Assembly (NCBI RefSeq): GCF_018449545.1
Contig: NZ_JAAVUR010000001.1
Span: forward strand, 248,001 to 312,000
Reading direction: 5' to 3'
Length of the DNA stretch: 64,000 nt
Source: Granulicella sp. dw_53
GTDB taxonomy: Bacteria > Acidobacteriota > Terriglobia > Terriglobales > Acidobacteriaceae
A program made the position numbers and the translations under genes. Below, piece by piece: positions 35,701-44,035 of the stretch (position 1 is the first letter of the stretch; every line of letters begins with the position of its first letter). Below the pieces are notes generated by a model that did no database searches, was not told where the DNA came from, and saw nothing but the letters and a program-made list of their open reading frames with translations.

Positions 35701-35860
35701 GTTGGGGAAGGAAGGCGGTCGTGCTTTGCACGATACCCCACCCTATTTGCGATGAAGCTGCAAAAAGGATGGGGCACCCGCTTTTGTGCCGCTCCGGTTT
35801 GGGGCTGGGTTAGGTTTTTTTTCCCACCCTTCGCGAAAGACAAAGGCGCGAAGGATGGGG
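35701..35860. repeat. REP-like direct repeat, unit 1
   Basis: Unit with internal hairpins: TCGTGC-TTT-GCACGA, then CCCCACCCTATTTGC...AAAAAGGATGGGG, then CCCACCCTTCGCG...CGCGAAGGATGGGG. The second unit starts 251 bp downstream with over 90 percent identity across the first 115 bases. Similar GATGGGGCACCCG-containing elements are, to my recollection, frequent between genes of Acidobacteriaceae and are often mis-called as small proteins. Confidence 0.85.
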
Positions 35861-35951
35861 TACCCGGGCGGTTTCGGAGGGGGAGAGGAAGACAGCGTCT
35901 CCTGAACTCTGGGTTATGGAAGGAAGACGGGGTTGTCCTGAGGTGGTGTGG

Positions 35952-36110
35952 GTTGGGGAGGGAGGGCGGTCGTGCTTCGCACGACACCCCACCCTATTTG
36001 CGATGAAGCTGCAAAAAGGATGGGGCACCCGCTTTTGTGCTGCTCCGGTTTGGGGCTGGGTTAGGGGTTTAGTTCCCACCCATTGCGAAGGACAAAGACG
36101 CTATGGATGA
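35952..36110. repeat. REP-like direct repeat, unit 2
   Basis: Second copy at a constant offset of 251 bp. The first hairpin has a compensated loop change (TCGTGC-TTC-GCACGA). The last third is more diverged (CCCACCCATTGCGAAGGAC), and its final inverted repeat is broken. Confidence 0.85.
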
Positions 36111-36143
36111 GCGCCCGCTTTTGTGGTCTGCGGTGGATTGGTG

Positions 36144-37028
36144 TTAGGGGTGGGAGCTTGCGGCTATTGAGTCTAGGCTGGTGATTCCATCAGAGTGAAT
36201 TTGTAGGGTTGAAGCCTTGAGGTTTTCATGAAGGTGTTTGACTGAGGATGTTCCCGGGATCAGCAGGATGTTGGGGGAGCGTTGAAGGAGCCAGGCCAGC
36301 GCGACCTGCATCTGTGTGGCCTCGAGTGAAGTTGCTGCCGCGTCGAGTACCGACGATTGGAGAGGATTGAAGCCTCCCAGTGGGAAGAAGGGCACGTATG
36401 CGATGTGCTGTTTCGCGAGGTCTTCGACGAAGGCATCATCCTCGCGATGTGCCAGGTTGTACATGTTTTGGATGCAGACGATCTCCGTTATCGTTTGGGC
36501 CTGTGCCAACTGGTTCGGGGTGACGTTACTTAGGCCGAGATGACGGATCAGTCCCTGTTGCTTGAGTTCGGCGAGCACAGTCAGCGGTTCTTCGATGGAT
36601 GTCTCGCTTGGCCCGTGTACGCCTCCGACACGAAGATTCACGATATCCAACACGTCGAGTCCCAGATTGCGAAGATTGTCGTGAACGGCATCGGTAAGGT
36701 CCTGACGTGTAAGAGCAAGAGGCCAAGACTTGTCTGCAGCTCTGCGACATCCCACCTTCGTTACGATCACGAGGTCATCCGGGTAGGGATGGAGTGCCTG
36801 CTTGATCAGCTGATTCGTCACATGTGGGCCGTAGTAGTCGCTGGTATCGATGTGATTGACTCCGATCCCAACCGCCTCCCGTAGGACTGCGATTGCAGCG
36901 TCGACATCGCGCGGGGGGCCCCATACCTGCGGTCCGCTAAGTTGCATGGCGCCATAGCCCAGACGGTTTAAGGCGATCGATGTGCCGGGAAGAGTGAAGT
37001 TGCCCCCAAGATCTATCTGTGTGGTCAT
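36144..37028 (-). CDS. Aldo/keto reductase with an altered catalytic tetrad
   Basis: NADPH-dependent carbonyl reductase fold, 294 residues. Asp and Tyr of the tetrad are in HIDTSDYYGPHVTN (near 57-70), Lys in VIVTKVG. The place of the catalytic His, normally in DLYxxH, reads LDIVNLRVGG, so His is replaced by Arg. I recall the E. coli YdbC group (pyridoxine 4-dehydrogenase-like) having the same NLR. The C-terminal cofactor loop LLIPGTSSVKHLHENL is present. It is divergent from a TetR regulator, 70 bp away, which probably controls it. Confidence 0.88.
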   Translation of the reverse strand: MTTQIDLGGNFTLPGTSIALNRLGYGAMQLSGPQVWGPPRDVDAAIAVLREAVGIGVNHIDTSDYYGPHVTNQLIKQALHPYPDDLVIVTKVGCRRAADKSWPLALTRQDLTDAVHDNLRNLGLDVLDIVNLRVGGVHGPSETSIEEPLTVLAELKQQGLIRHLGLSNVTPNQLAQAQTITEIVCIQNMYNLAHREDDAFVEDLAKQHIAYVPFFPLGGFNPLQSSVLDAAATSLEATQMQVALAWLLQRSPNILLIPGTSSVKHLHENLKASTLQIHSDGITSLDSIAASSHP

Positions 37029-37098
37029 AGCGTTTTCTTCTCCAATTTGTCGGGTTCTTATGATTAGATGGAGTACGCTTCCGCTTAGGAGTTCGCAT

Positions 37099-37845
37099 TT
37101 GCCCTCTCATCCGCGTGTGCTGCTAGAGCCCCGTAAATCGCCTGTTCAAGCGCGTTCCACTGCGAGCGTGGACGCGATTCTCGAAGCCACTATTCAGGTT
37201 TTGCTCCGTGCTGGCAAGGAGCAGATGACCACAACGATGGTGGCGGCGCGAGCGGGCGTGTCGGTCGGAACGCTGTATCAGTACTTTCCGAATAAGAGCG
37301 CGCTTTTAAAAGCGGTCTTGAAGCGACATCTGGGTGAGGTTACGGACGCTATCGAGGTTGTTTGCAAGGAGCATAAGGGGGAGACGCCGCGACAGATGGT
37401 GACGGCTCTCATCACTGCGTTTCTTCAAGCCAAGATGCGGGATGCGAAGTCGAGTGTCGTTCTGTACTCTGTCAGCTCCGATGTGGATGGAGCGAAGATC
37501 GTGCAAGAGACGCGAGGCCGGAGCGATCGGGCGATCGTTGAGATGTTTGAGAGTGCCTCCGAGCCGTTTACGGTCGATCCGCAGACTGTTGTCTCCGTCA
37601 TACAAGGGGCGATGGTGGGGGTTAGCCGAAGGATCCTGGAATCGGATTCGCCTGAGAAGCAGCGCGATATTTTGTGCCGGGAGTTGATCTTAATGTGCTG
37701 CGCATACCTCGACGCGCGTTCCATGCCTGCTTTGATCCAAGAGGCGGATGTTCTCGGCGGCGCGGATGAGAAGGTGCCTGAGGTGATTTTAGGTGTGGCT
37801 CGTAAGAGTACGGCTAAGAGGCTTGAGGGCGCGACTCACTCGTAG
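37099..37845 (+). CDS. TetR-family regulator next to the aldo/keto reductase
   Basis: Ligand-responsive repressor, 248 residues. The HTH is ILEATIQVLLRAGKEQMTTTMVAARAGVSVGTLYQYFPNKSALLKAV. The start chosen is TTG 37099, with AGGAG at an ideal six-base distance (product begins MPSHPRVLLEPRKSP). ATG 37060 is in frame but has no ribosome site, and still earlier starts would overlap the neighbour. The C-terminal ligand domain is long. Divergent placement points to local control of the reductase; the inducer is unknown. Confidence 0.85.
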   Translation: MPSHPRVLLEPRKSPVQARSTASVDAILEATIQVLLRAGKEQMTTTMVAARAGVSVGTLYQYFPNKSALLKAVLKRHLGEVTDAIEVVCKEHKGETPRQMVTALITAFLQAKMRDAKSSVVLYSVSSDVDGAKIVQETRGRSDRAIVEMFESASEPFTVDPQTVVSVIQGAMVGVSRRILESDSPEKQRDILCRELILMCCAYLDARSMPALIQEADVLGGADEKVPEVILGVARKSTAKRLEGATHS

Positions 37846-37885
37846 TCTGCTTTGTCTGTCGCCGTAGCGAGTTCCTTTTGCTGCT

Positions 37886-38278
37886 TCAGGCGCTCATCTG
37901 ATCTTCGGTGTGGTCGTGGTGGGGTTTGTAGCGGCCTTGCGAGGCGACGATGTAGTCGTAGTGATCGACGATCCAGTGCTCCATCTGTTTCATGAGGCGG
38001 CTGAGCGAGTGGCCTACTTTGGTCAGCTTGTACTCGACGCGTGGGGGAACCTCGGCGTGATCGATGCGGTCGATGATGCCGTTGCGTTCGAGATCGCGAA
38101 GGGTCTGGGTGAGCATCTTCTGGGAGATGCCGGTGACGGCGCGGCGGAGCTCTCCGGTGCGGACCGGGCCGTTCTTGAGGGTGCAGAGCAGGAGCATGGA
38201 CCACTTGCTGCCCACTAACTCCAAGACATCGCGGGAGGGACACTCTGGATCGAAGAGATCGGCTGGTTTTCCGGGCAT
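37886..38278 (-). CDS. HxlR-family winged-helix regulator
   Basis: MarR-like regulator of the HxlR type, 130 residues from ATG 38276-38278, which has GAGG five bases ahead; a GTG seven codons upstream has no site. Family marks: CPSRDVLELVGSKWSMLLLCTLKNGPVRTGELRRAVTGISQKMLTQTLRDLERNGIIDR and VEYKLTKVGHSL. The conserved Cys (PECPSRD), used as a redox or electrophile sensor in HypR/YodB relatives, is present. It is divergent from a GXWXG-domain gene 240 bp away, its probable target. Confidence 0.9.
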   Translation of the reverse strand: MPGKPADLFDPECPSRDVLELVGSKWSMLLLCTLKNGPVRTGELRRAVTGISQKMLTQTLRDLERNGIIDRIDHAEVPPRVEYKLTKVGHSLSRLMKQMEHWIVDHYDYIVASQGRYKPHHDHTEDQMSA

Positions 38279-38520
38279 TTGATCCTCGCAGGCAGGCACA
38301 AAAAGGTGCGTACTGTTCTTTTAGAACTGTGCCATATATGCTTTTTTTTGTCGACATGCTGTGTTTTCGATGATGCGATGGGAGGTACGCAATTCTCCTG
38401 TAAAGACGCACTTATTCGAAGTAGGTTGGACGGATTTATTTGTAACTGCGGAGTCTTGTCGACGATCGCCAACGGAATGAACGTACTCATTTTTTTGAAA
38501 GATACACGCAAAAGATAAGG

Positions 38521-39030
38521 ATGAAACAAATGAAGCCTGTTGAAAGATTCCAAGAACTGAAGAAGCAGCATGTGGTGGCGGATGATATCGCTTTATCGAA
38601 TTTGTTCGACTCGCTCGAGCCAGTGACATGCGAAGAGATTCGGTCGAAGTGGCGTGGTGGCGGTTTCGATACGGGGCACTGGCTTTTGCAGGTGTTGGTC
38701 GATATGAAGTGGTACGGGAAGTGGCTCGTCTCGAAGCTCGATGCGAAGCCTCTGATTTGCTTCGACGAGAAGGGGAATCTCTCTTCGAGTCAGGCGATGA
38801 ATGGAGAGGCCAGCCTGTGGATGATGGAGTTTCGAGGGAAGGTTTCGGCCACGGTGGTCTATGACGGAGTGCCGATGTTTGGGCATCTTCGCAAGGTGGA
38901 TGACAATACGCTGCTTGGTGTCGTGAACGGAAAGACCTTACCGAATGGCCAAGAGGTTGTCCAGGATGGACGGCATCAGTACTTCTATCTGGAGCGAGTT
39001 GCGGAGTTTCCTGCGAAGTTCGTCGAGTAA
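38521..39030 (+). CDS. GXWXG / DUF4334 protein
   Basis: Cytoplasmic protein of 169 residues of unknown biochemical function. The N-terminal GXWXG domain is visible (SLEPVTCEEIRSKWRGGGFDTGH near 30-52) and the C-terminal part matches DUF4334 (FRGKVSATVVYDGVPMFGHLRKVDDNTLLGVVNGK, then FYLERV). Its partner is the divergent HxlR regulator. Genes of this type in other bacteria commonly lie next to such regulators, which hints at a stress or detoxification role. That is inference. Confidence 0.8.
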   Translation: MKQMKPVERFQELKKQHVVADDIALSNLFDSLEPVTCEEIRSKWRGGGFDTGHWLLQVLVDMKWYGKWLVSKLDAKPLICFDEKGNLSSSQAMNGEASLWMMEFRGKVSATVVYDGVPMFGHLRKVDDNTLLGVVNGKTLPNGQEVVQDGRHQYFYLERVAEFPAKFVE

Positions 39031-39161
39031 TCTTCAGGCGGGGTGGGGGGTCTGTCGATCCCACCCACCCTGCCTTTGCTGGTTTTGGGGTAAGTGGGTG
39101 GGTTCATTCTTGGCAAGGGGGACAGTTTTGATTAGAGTGCGAGGATGGACGTTTTTCGAAA

Positions 39162-39869
39162 GTGGGGGCTCGACTGAAGCGCAGAGAGAGTGCGGGAGGA
39201 CGTGTTCGGGGTCAGGGTGTTGGCCCGGAGGGTCCTGGACCGGTCGAGGGAGAGTCCGGCGAGCGCGTGGGTGTCCCGGCGACTGGGCCGGGGAGCGATA
39301 AGTATCAGCGGATTCTGGACGCGGCGGTCGAGGTGATCGCGGAGAACGGGTATTTTAGTTCGCCGGTGAGCGCGATTGCGGCTCGGGCCGGGGTGGCGGA
39401 CGGGACGATTTATCTGTACTTCAAGAGTAAGGATGAGGTGCTGCGGACGGCGATCGATACGACGTTCGACCGGTTCTACAAGCAGGTGGCGGAGAGGTTC
39501 GAGACGCTGCATGGGCCCCGAGAGCAGTTGGAGTATATTGCGCAGGTGCATCTGGAGAGCCATGCGGTGAACCGGAGCATGGCGATTCTGATGCAGACCG
39601 AGGTGCGGCAGAGCGCAAAGTTTATCGCGGAGTTCTCGCATCATCATCTGGTGAAGTACATCCAGGTGGTGCGGGAGGTGGTGCGGCGGGGGCAGAAGGA
39701 AGGCATCTTTCGGGCGGACGTCTCGGATGGGGTGGTGGCGCATTGCATGTTCGGGGCGATCGACGAGTTGCTGAGCTCGGCGGTGTTTACTGGACGGGTT
39801 TATGATGCGAAGGCGACTGCGGCGCAGGTATTGGATGTGCTTTTGAACGGCATACGGCATACGACGTAG
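39162..39869 (+). CDS. TetR-family regulator, FadR-like, ahead of acyl-CoA ligase
   Basis: Repressor of 235 residues. The HTH is ILDAAVEVIAENGYFSSPVSAIAARAGVADGTIYLYFKSKDEVL near residues 51-94, and the C-terminal domain resembles YsiA/FadR-type TetR proteins that sense long-chain acyl-CoA. It ends 81 bp before the acyl-CoA ligase gene, which fits control of fatty-acid degradation. The start is uncertain: GTG 39162 gives a 45-residue Gly/Pro/Glu-rich extension, with no ATG available before the domain. Confidence 0.82.
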   Translation: MGARLKRRESAGGRVRGQGVGPEGPGPVEGESGERVGVPATGPGSDKYQRILDAAVEVIAENGYFSSPVSAIAARAGVADGTIYLYFKSKDEVLRTAIDTTFDRFYKQVAERFETLHGPREQLEYIAQVHLESHAVNRSMAILMQTEVRQSAKFIAEFSHHHLVKYIQVVREVVRRGQKEGIFRADVSDGVVAHCMFGAIDELLSSAVFTGRVYDAKATAAQVLDVLLNGIRHTT

Positions 39870-39950
39870 ATGGGCAGGCTCCACCGATTGTTTAAGCCAG
39901 TTGGGAAGATGAGGCGGCGACAACCGTTCTTGTACTGAGGTGTAGACGAA

Positions 39951-41738
39951 ATGTTCGATTTGACGACTTTAAATGATGTCCTGGTGAGTGCGACGGGACG
40001 TGGTGAGCGTACGGTGATGTTTTGGCAGGACACGGATGGGGCGTGGAAGCCGATCAGCTCCGTGGACCTGTATGGGCGGGTGAGGGCGCTGGCGGATGTG
40101 TTTCGCGGGTGGGGGATCGGGAAGGGCGACCGGGTGGCGCTTCTATCGGAGAATCGGTGGGAGTGGGTGGTGACGGACTTTGCGACGTTGGCGATCGGCG
40201 GGGTGGATGTGCCGCTCTATCCGACGCAGCCGGCGGAGCTGATTGGGTATATGTTGCGGGAGTCGGGGGCGAAGGTGGCGGTGGTGTCTTCTCAGGAGCA
40301 GTACGAGAAGCTAGCGTCGGCAGGGGATCTGCCGGAGCTGGAACATGTGGTGGTGATGGATTCGGGGACGTTCAGCAACGCCGAGAGCTTTGGCGATCTG
40401 ATGAGGGCGGCGCAGGCTAAGCAGCAGCGCGATGCGGAGTTCGATGCGATGGTGAAGGTGGCGAAGCCGGAGGATCTGGCGACCATCATCTATACCTCCG
40501 GAACGACGGGGGAGCCCAAAGGGGTGATGCTGACGCATGGGAATTTGATCAGCAATATTAATGTGGTTTCGGAGCCGTTTGGGTGGATGGATCAGGACCT
40601 TTGTATCTCGTTTTTGCCGCTGTCGCATGTGCTGGCGCGGCATCTTGACTATGCGTTGTTGTATGTCGGAGCGCAGTTGGCGTATTGCCCGAAGACGGAT
40701 CAGTTGGCTCCGGCGATGAAGGAGCTAAGGCCGACGGTTTTCGTGGCGGTGCCTCGCTTGTACGAGAAGATCCGGCAGGCGGTGGAGGGGAAGTCGGCGT
40801 CTTCGCCTGTGAAGTCGAAGATCTTGAAGTGGGCAATCGCGACGGGGAAGGCGCACCGGGAGGAGACGCTGGTGGGGAAGAAGCCGAGCTCCTTGATGTG
40901 GAAGATTGCGGACAAGCTGGTTTACAGCAAGATTCGGGAGGCGTTTGGGGGGCGGGTGCGGTGTTTTTGTTCGGGTGGAGCGCCGCTGGGCATGGATACG
41001 GCGGGATGGTTTGCTGATGCGGGGATTCGGATCTTCGAGGGGTATGGGCTGACGGAGACCTCGCCGGTCATCTCGGCGAATTATCCTCATGCGCATCGCA
41101 TCGGAACGGTGGGGACGGTGATGCCGAATGTGAAGTGCCGCTTCGCGGAGGACGGCGAGTTGGAGGTGAGCGGGCCCTCGATCTCCAAAGGGTATTGGAA
41201 GAAGGATAAGGAGACTTCGGAGGCGTATACCGCGGACGGGTGGCTTCGGACGGGGGATATCGCGAAGATCGACGATGGAGGGTTTCTGTCGATTACGGAC
41301 CGTAAGAAGGAGCTTCTGAAGACGAGTGGAGGGAAGCTGATTGCGCCGCAGCCGATCGAGAGCAAGCTGAAGTCGAATGTGCTGGTGGGGAATGCGGCGT
41401 TGGTGGGGGATAATCACAAGTTTGCGTGCGTGCTGCTCTCGCCGAACTTCGGGGCTTTGGAGGATTGGGCGAAGGGGCAGGGAGTGGCAGTGGGGGATCA
41501 TCAGGCGCTGGTGAAGGATCCCAAGGTGGTGAAGGTCTACCAGGAGATAGTGGACTCGGTGAACGCGGGGCTGGCGCACTTCGAGAGCATGAAGAGGATG
41601 AAGGTGGTTCCGGAGGAGTGGAGCGTGGAGGAGGGGACGCTGACTCCGAGCATGAAGTTGAAGCGGCGGGTGGTGGAGAAGAAGTATGCGAAGGAGATCG
41701 AAGAGTTTTATGCGGATGAGGCGGTGTCCAAGGCCTAG
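39951..41738 (+). CDS. Long-chain fatty acid-CoA ligase
   Basis: Activates fatty acids to acyl-CoA via an acyl-adenylate, releasing PPi. The 595 residues are of the ANL superfamily: P-loop TIIYTSGTTGEPKGVMLTHGN near 177-197, VPRLYEKIRQAV, GYGLTETSPVIS near 365, and the hinge/Lys region GWLRTGDIAKIDDGGFLSITDRKKELLKTSGGK near 435. The type matches long-chain synthetases (FadD15/AMP-forming). A TetR regulator lies directly upstream. It is another PPi-producing reaction in the window. Confidence 0.93.
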   Translation: MFDLTTLNDVLVSATGRGERTVMFWQDTDGAWKPISSVDLYGRVRALADVFRGWGIGKGDRVALLSENRWEWVVTDFATLAIGGVDVPLYPTQPAELIGYMLRESGAKVAVVSSQEQYEKLASAGDLPELEHVVVMDSGTFSNAESFGDLMRAAQAKQQRDAEFDAMVKVAKPEDLATIIYTSGTTGEPKGVMLTHGNLISNINVVSEPFGWMDQDLCISFLPLSHVLARHLDYALLYVGAQLAYCPKTDQLAPAMKELRPTVFVAVPRLYEKIRQAVEGKSASSPVKSKILKWAIATGKAHREETLVGKKPSSLMWKIADKLVYSKIREAFGGRVRCFCSGGAPLGMDTAGWFADAGIRIFEGYGLTETSPVISANYPHAHRIGTVGTVMPNVKCRFAEDGELEVSGPSISKGYWKKDKETSEAYTADGWLRTGDIAKIDDGGFLSITDRKKELLKTSGGKLIAPQPIESKLKSNVLVGNAALVGDNHKFACVLLSPNFGALEDWAKGQGVAVGDHQALVKDPKVVKVYQEIVDSVNAGLAHFESMKRMKVVPEEWSVEEGTLTPSMKLKRRVVEKKYAKEIEEFYADEAVSKA

Positions 41739-41782
41739 GTAAGTTTTTTGCACTGAAAAGATTGTGGCCCCATCAAATAGCG

Positions 41783-42790
41783 ATGGGAATAATAAAACGG
41801 GCTGAGAAGGTGGGGCGGCTCTATGTGAATCCGGTGCCTACGCAGTTGGCTGGGTTCAAGATGACATGGAAGATTTTGCCGCTGTATTGGAGTAACCAGG
41901 AGGAGCGGTTTCCAAAGCAGGCGTTGGGGCCGTTTCGTACGGATACGGCGGTGTACGACAAGGCTCCTGAGAGCGGACTGCGGGTGACGTGGATGGGGCA
42001 CTCCGCGACCCTGCTGGAGATAGATGGGGTCCGGGTGCTGATCGATCCGGTGTGGGATGAACGGGCCTCGCCGATGCGATGGGCCGGGCCGAGACGCTTT
42101 TTCGCGGCTCCGTTGAAGCTGGAAGAGATGCCGAAGATCGATGTGGTGATTGTGTCGCACGATCACTATGACCACTTGGGGCGAGATACGATCGAGCGGC
42201 TGGCGAGGATGCCTTCCATGGCTGAGACGCAGTGGGTGACATCGTTGGGTGTGGGGAAGATTTTGCAGAGGTTTGGGGTGGCTGCGGGGCAGATCCGCGA
42301 GCTGGATTGGACCGAGAGTGTTTCGGTAGGGACCTTATCGTTGACAGCTTTGCCGACCCGGCATTTCTCGGGGAGAGGGCTGACGCACCGATCCGAGACC
42401 TTATGGAGCTCTTTTGTGCTGAAAGGGCCGCGGCATACCGTCTATTTCGGGGCGGATTCGGGGTTCTGGGAGGGTTTCGCGGAGATTGGGAGGGTGTATG
42501 GACCCTTTGATCTGACGATGCTTGAGATTGGGGCGTATCACCCGCTCTGGGAGAATATCCACATGGGACCGGATGGCGCGGGGCGGGCGTTCGACGCGTT
42601 GGGGGGTGCGGGGCTGCTGATGCCGATCCACTGGGGGCTTTTCGACTTGGCGTTGCATGGTTGGCGGCAGCCGATCGAGCGGATGATTGAGGTGGCTGAG
42701 GAGCGGGGAATTCGGTTGTGGTCGCCGGAGCCGGGAGTCCCGACCGAGGTCGTGGAGGATGTGGAACACCGGTCGAGCTGGTGGCATTGA
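41783..42790 (+). CDS. Metallo-beta-lactamase-fold hydrolase (UlaG / NAPE-PLD-like)
   Basis: Zinc hydrolase fold of 335 residues. The metal motif SHDHYDHLG is at 125-133, TWMGHSATLLEIDGVRVLIDPVW at 69-91 is the typical entry strand, and LPTRHFSGRGLTHRS, YFGADSG and PIHWGLFD supply later ligands. The pattern (SFVL, DSGFWEGF, WGLFDLALHGW) fits the group related to N-acyl-phosphatidylethanolamine phospholipase D. The start is uncertain: ATG 41783 is chosen, with TTG 41762 in frame; neither has a good ribosome site. It lies 44 bp after the acyl-CoA ligase gene, so a lipid substrate is plausible. Confidence 0.85.
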   Translation: MGIIKRAEKVGRLYVNPVPTQLAGFKMTWKILPLYWSNQEERFPKQALGPFRTDTAVYDKAPESGLRVTWMGHSATLLEIDGVRVLIDPVWDERASPMRWAGPRRFFAAPLKLEEMPKIDVVIVSHDHYDHLGRDTIERLARMPSMAETQWVTSLGVGKILQRFGVAAGQIRELDWTESVSVGTLSLTALPTRHFSGRGLTHRSETLWSSFVLKGPRHTVYFGADSGFWEGFAEIGRVYGPFDLTMLEIGAYHPLWENIHMGPDGAGRAFDALGGAGLLMPIHWGLFDLALHGWRQPIERMIEVAEERGIRLWSPEPGVPTEVVEDVEHRSSWWH

Positions 42791-42840
42791 GTTTTTTTGC
42801 CGTAAGAGTATGATTCTCCTGATTTTTGGAGGAGGAGATC

Positions 42841-43878
42841 ATGCGAATTGGAATGTTGACGGGCGGTGGGGATTGCCCGGGGTTAAATGCGGTCATCCGG
42901 GCAGTAGTTCGGAAGGGAATCCAACATCATGGGGACGAGTTCGTAGGATTTATGGAGGGCTGGCGGGGCGTTCTGGACGATGCGACCATGCCTTTGACGC
43001 TGGAGACGACGTCGGGAATTTTGCATCGGGGTGGGACGATTTTGCGGTCTTCGCGGACGAATGTGAAGAAGGTGGCGGGGGGATTTGAACGGTGCGTCGA
43101 GGTGCTGGGGAAGCATAAGCTGGACGCGCTCATTGCGCTGGGTGGGGACGATACGCAGTCGATCAGCCTGGAGCTGGTGCAGCGGGGGGTGAAGTGCGTT
43201 GGGGTGCCGAAGACGATCGATAACGATCTGAGTGGGACGGATGCCTGCTTCGGGTTCGATACGGCGGTGGGAATTGCGACGGAGGCGGTGGACCGGTTGC
43301 ACTCGACAGCGGAGGCGCACAATCGGGTGATTGTGTGCGAGGTGATGGGGCGGGATGCGGGCTGGATCGCGATTACGGCGGGGATTTCAGGCGGGGCGGA
43401 CGTGATTCTGGTGCCGGAGGTGCCGATCGACATGGACGAGGTGTGCCGGCTGGTGACATACCGGCGGGAGCATGGGAAGAAGTTCTCGATTGTCGTGGCT
43501 GCTGAGGGGGCGAAGCTGCCAGAGGCGGAGCAGGTGGCGTTGGGAACGGCGTTGGATTCGTTCGGGCATGTGCGGCTGAGCGGGATTGGGCAGATGCTGG
43601 CGGAGGAGATCGAAAAACGCACAGGATACGAGACGCGGAGTGTGAATCTGGGTCATACACAGCGGGGTGGGACACCTTCGCCGTATGACCGGATGCTGGC
43701 GACTCGGTATGGGATCGCGGCTATCGATCTGGTGCATGCGGGGAAGTTTGGCCGTCTGGTGGTGCTGAAGGGGACGCAGATTACGGATATTCCGCTGGCG
43801 GATGCCATTGCGGCGACACGGACGGTAGGGCAGGATTTGTTGGATGTGGTGACGGGTTTACAGCCTTTACGGGGATAA
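42841..43878 (+). CDS. 6-phosphofructokinase, predicted PPi-dependent
   Basis: Phosphorylates fructose 6-phosphate at C1 in glycolysis; 345 residues. ATG 42841 has a strong GGAGGAGGAG site. Motifs: TGGGDCPGLNAVIR (7-20), GGDDTQS (101-107), VPKTIDNDL (122-130), MGRDAGWIA and GGTPSPYDR. In ATP enzymes positions 104 and 124 are Gly-Gly; here they are Asp104 and Lys124, the pair seen in pyrophosphate-dependent enzymes, which blocks the ATP phosphates and binds PPi. The reaction would then be reversible. This is a prediction from two residues; group III enzymes vary. Confidence 0.9.
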   Translation: MRIGMLTGGGDCPGLNAVIRAVVRKGIQHHGDEFVGFMEGWRGVLDDATMPLTLETTSGILHRGGTILRSSRTNVKKVAGGFERCVEVLGKHKLDALIALGGDDTQSISLELVQRGVKCVGVPKTIDNDLSGTDACFGFDTAVGIATEAVDRLHSTAEAHNRVIVCEVMGRDAGWIAITAGISGGADVILVPEVPIDMDEVCRLVTYRREHGKKFSIVVAAEGAKLPEAEQVALGTALDSFGHVRLSGIGQMLAEEIEKRTGYETRSVNLGHTQRGGTPSPYDRMLATRYGIAAIDLVHAGKFGRLVVLKGTQITDIPLADAIAATRTVGQDLLDVVTGLQPLRG

Positions 43879-43937
43879 GGATCGCTCCGGCTGGGGCTTG
43901 TAGGTAGTTAGAGGATGGTTAATAGCTGCGATTTTTG

Positions 43938-43966
43938 TTGTGAGGCATGGTAAAAGAAGATACAAA
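43938..43966 (+). promoter_or_regulatory. Possible sigma70-type promoter
   Basis: TTGTGA and TACAAA are separated by exactly 17 bp, 70 bp before the excisionase-like HTH gene. The match is moderate. Confidence 0.35.
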
Positions 43967-44035
43967 GAGTGTGCCGGGCTGTGTGGTTTTTGTCTGGTTT
44001 TGCCCTATTTGGTTCTGTGATTTGGAGACTTCTTG

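Larger units (their letters stand above)
35448..36143. other. Long intergenic stretch with repeats and no gene
   Basis: Nearly 700 bp between the SDR gene and the aldo-keto reductase gene. The first 250 bp hold nothing I recognise. From 35701 to about 36110 it is filled by two direct repeat copies. Frames of about 100 codons cross it on both strands only because the repeats are GC-rich; they are not genes. Confidence 0.7.

Noticed and set aside
35689..36110. Small proteins of about 60-105 residues in the 35.7-36.1 kb region
   Set aside because: They are translations of the REP-like direct repeats, in several frames and on both strands.
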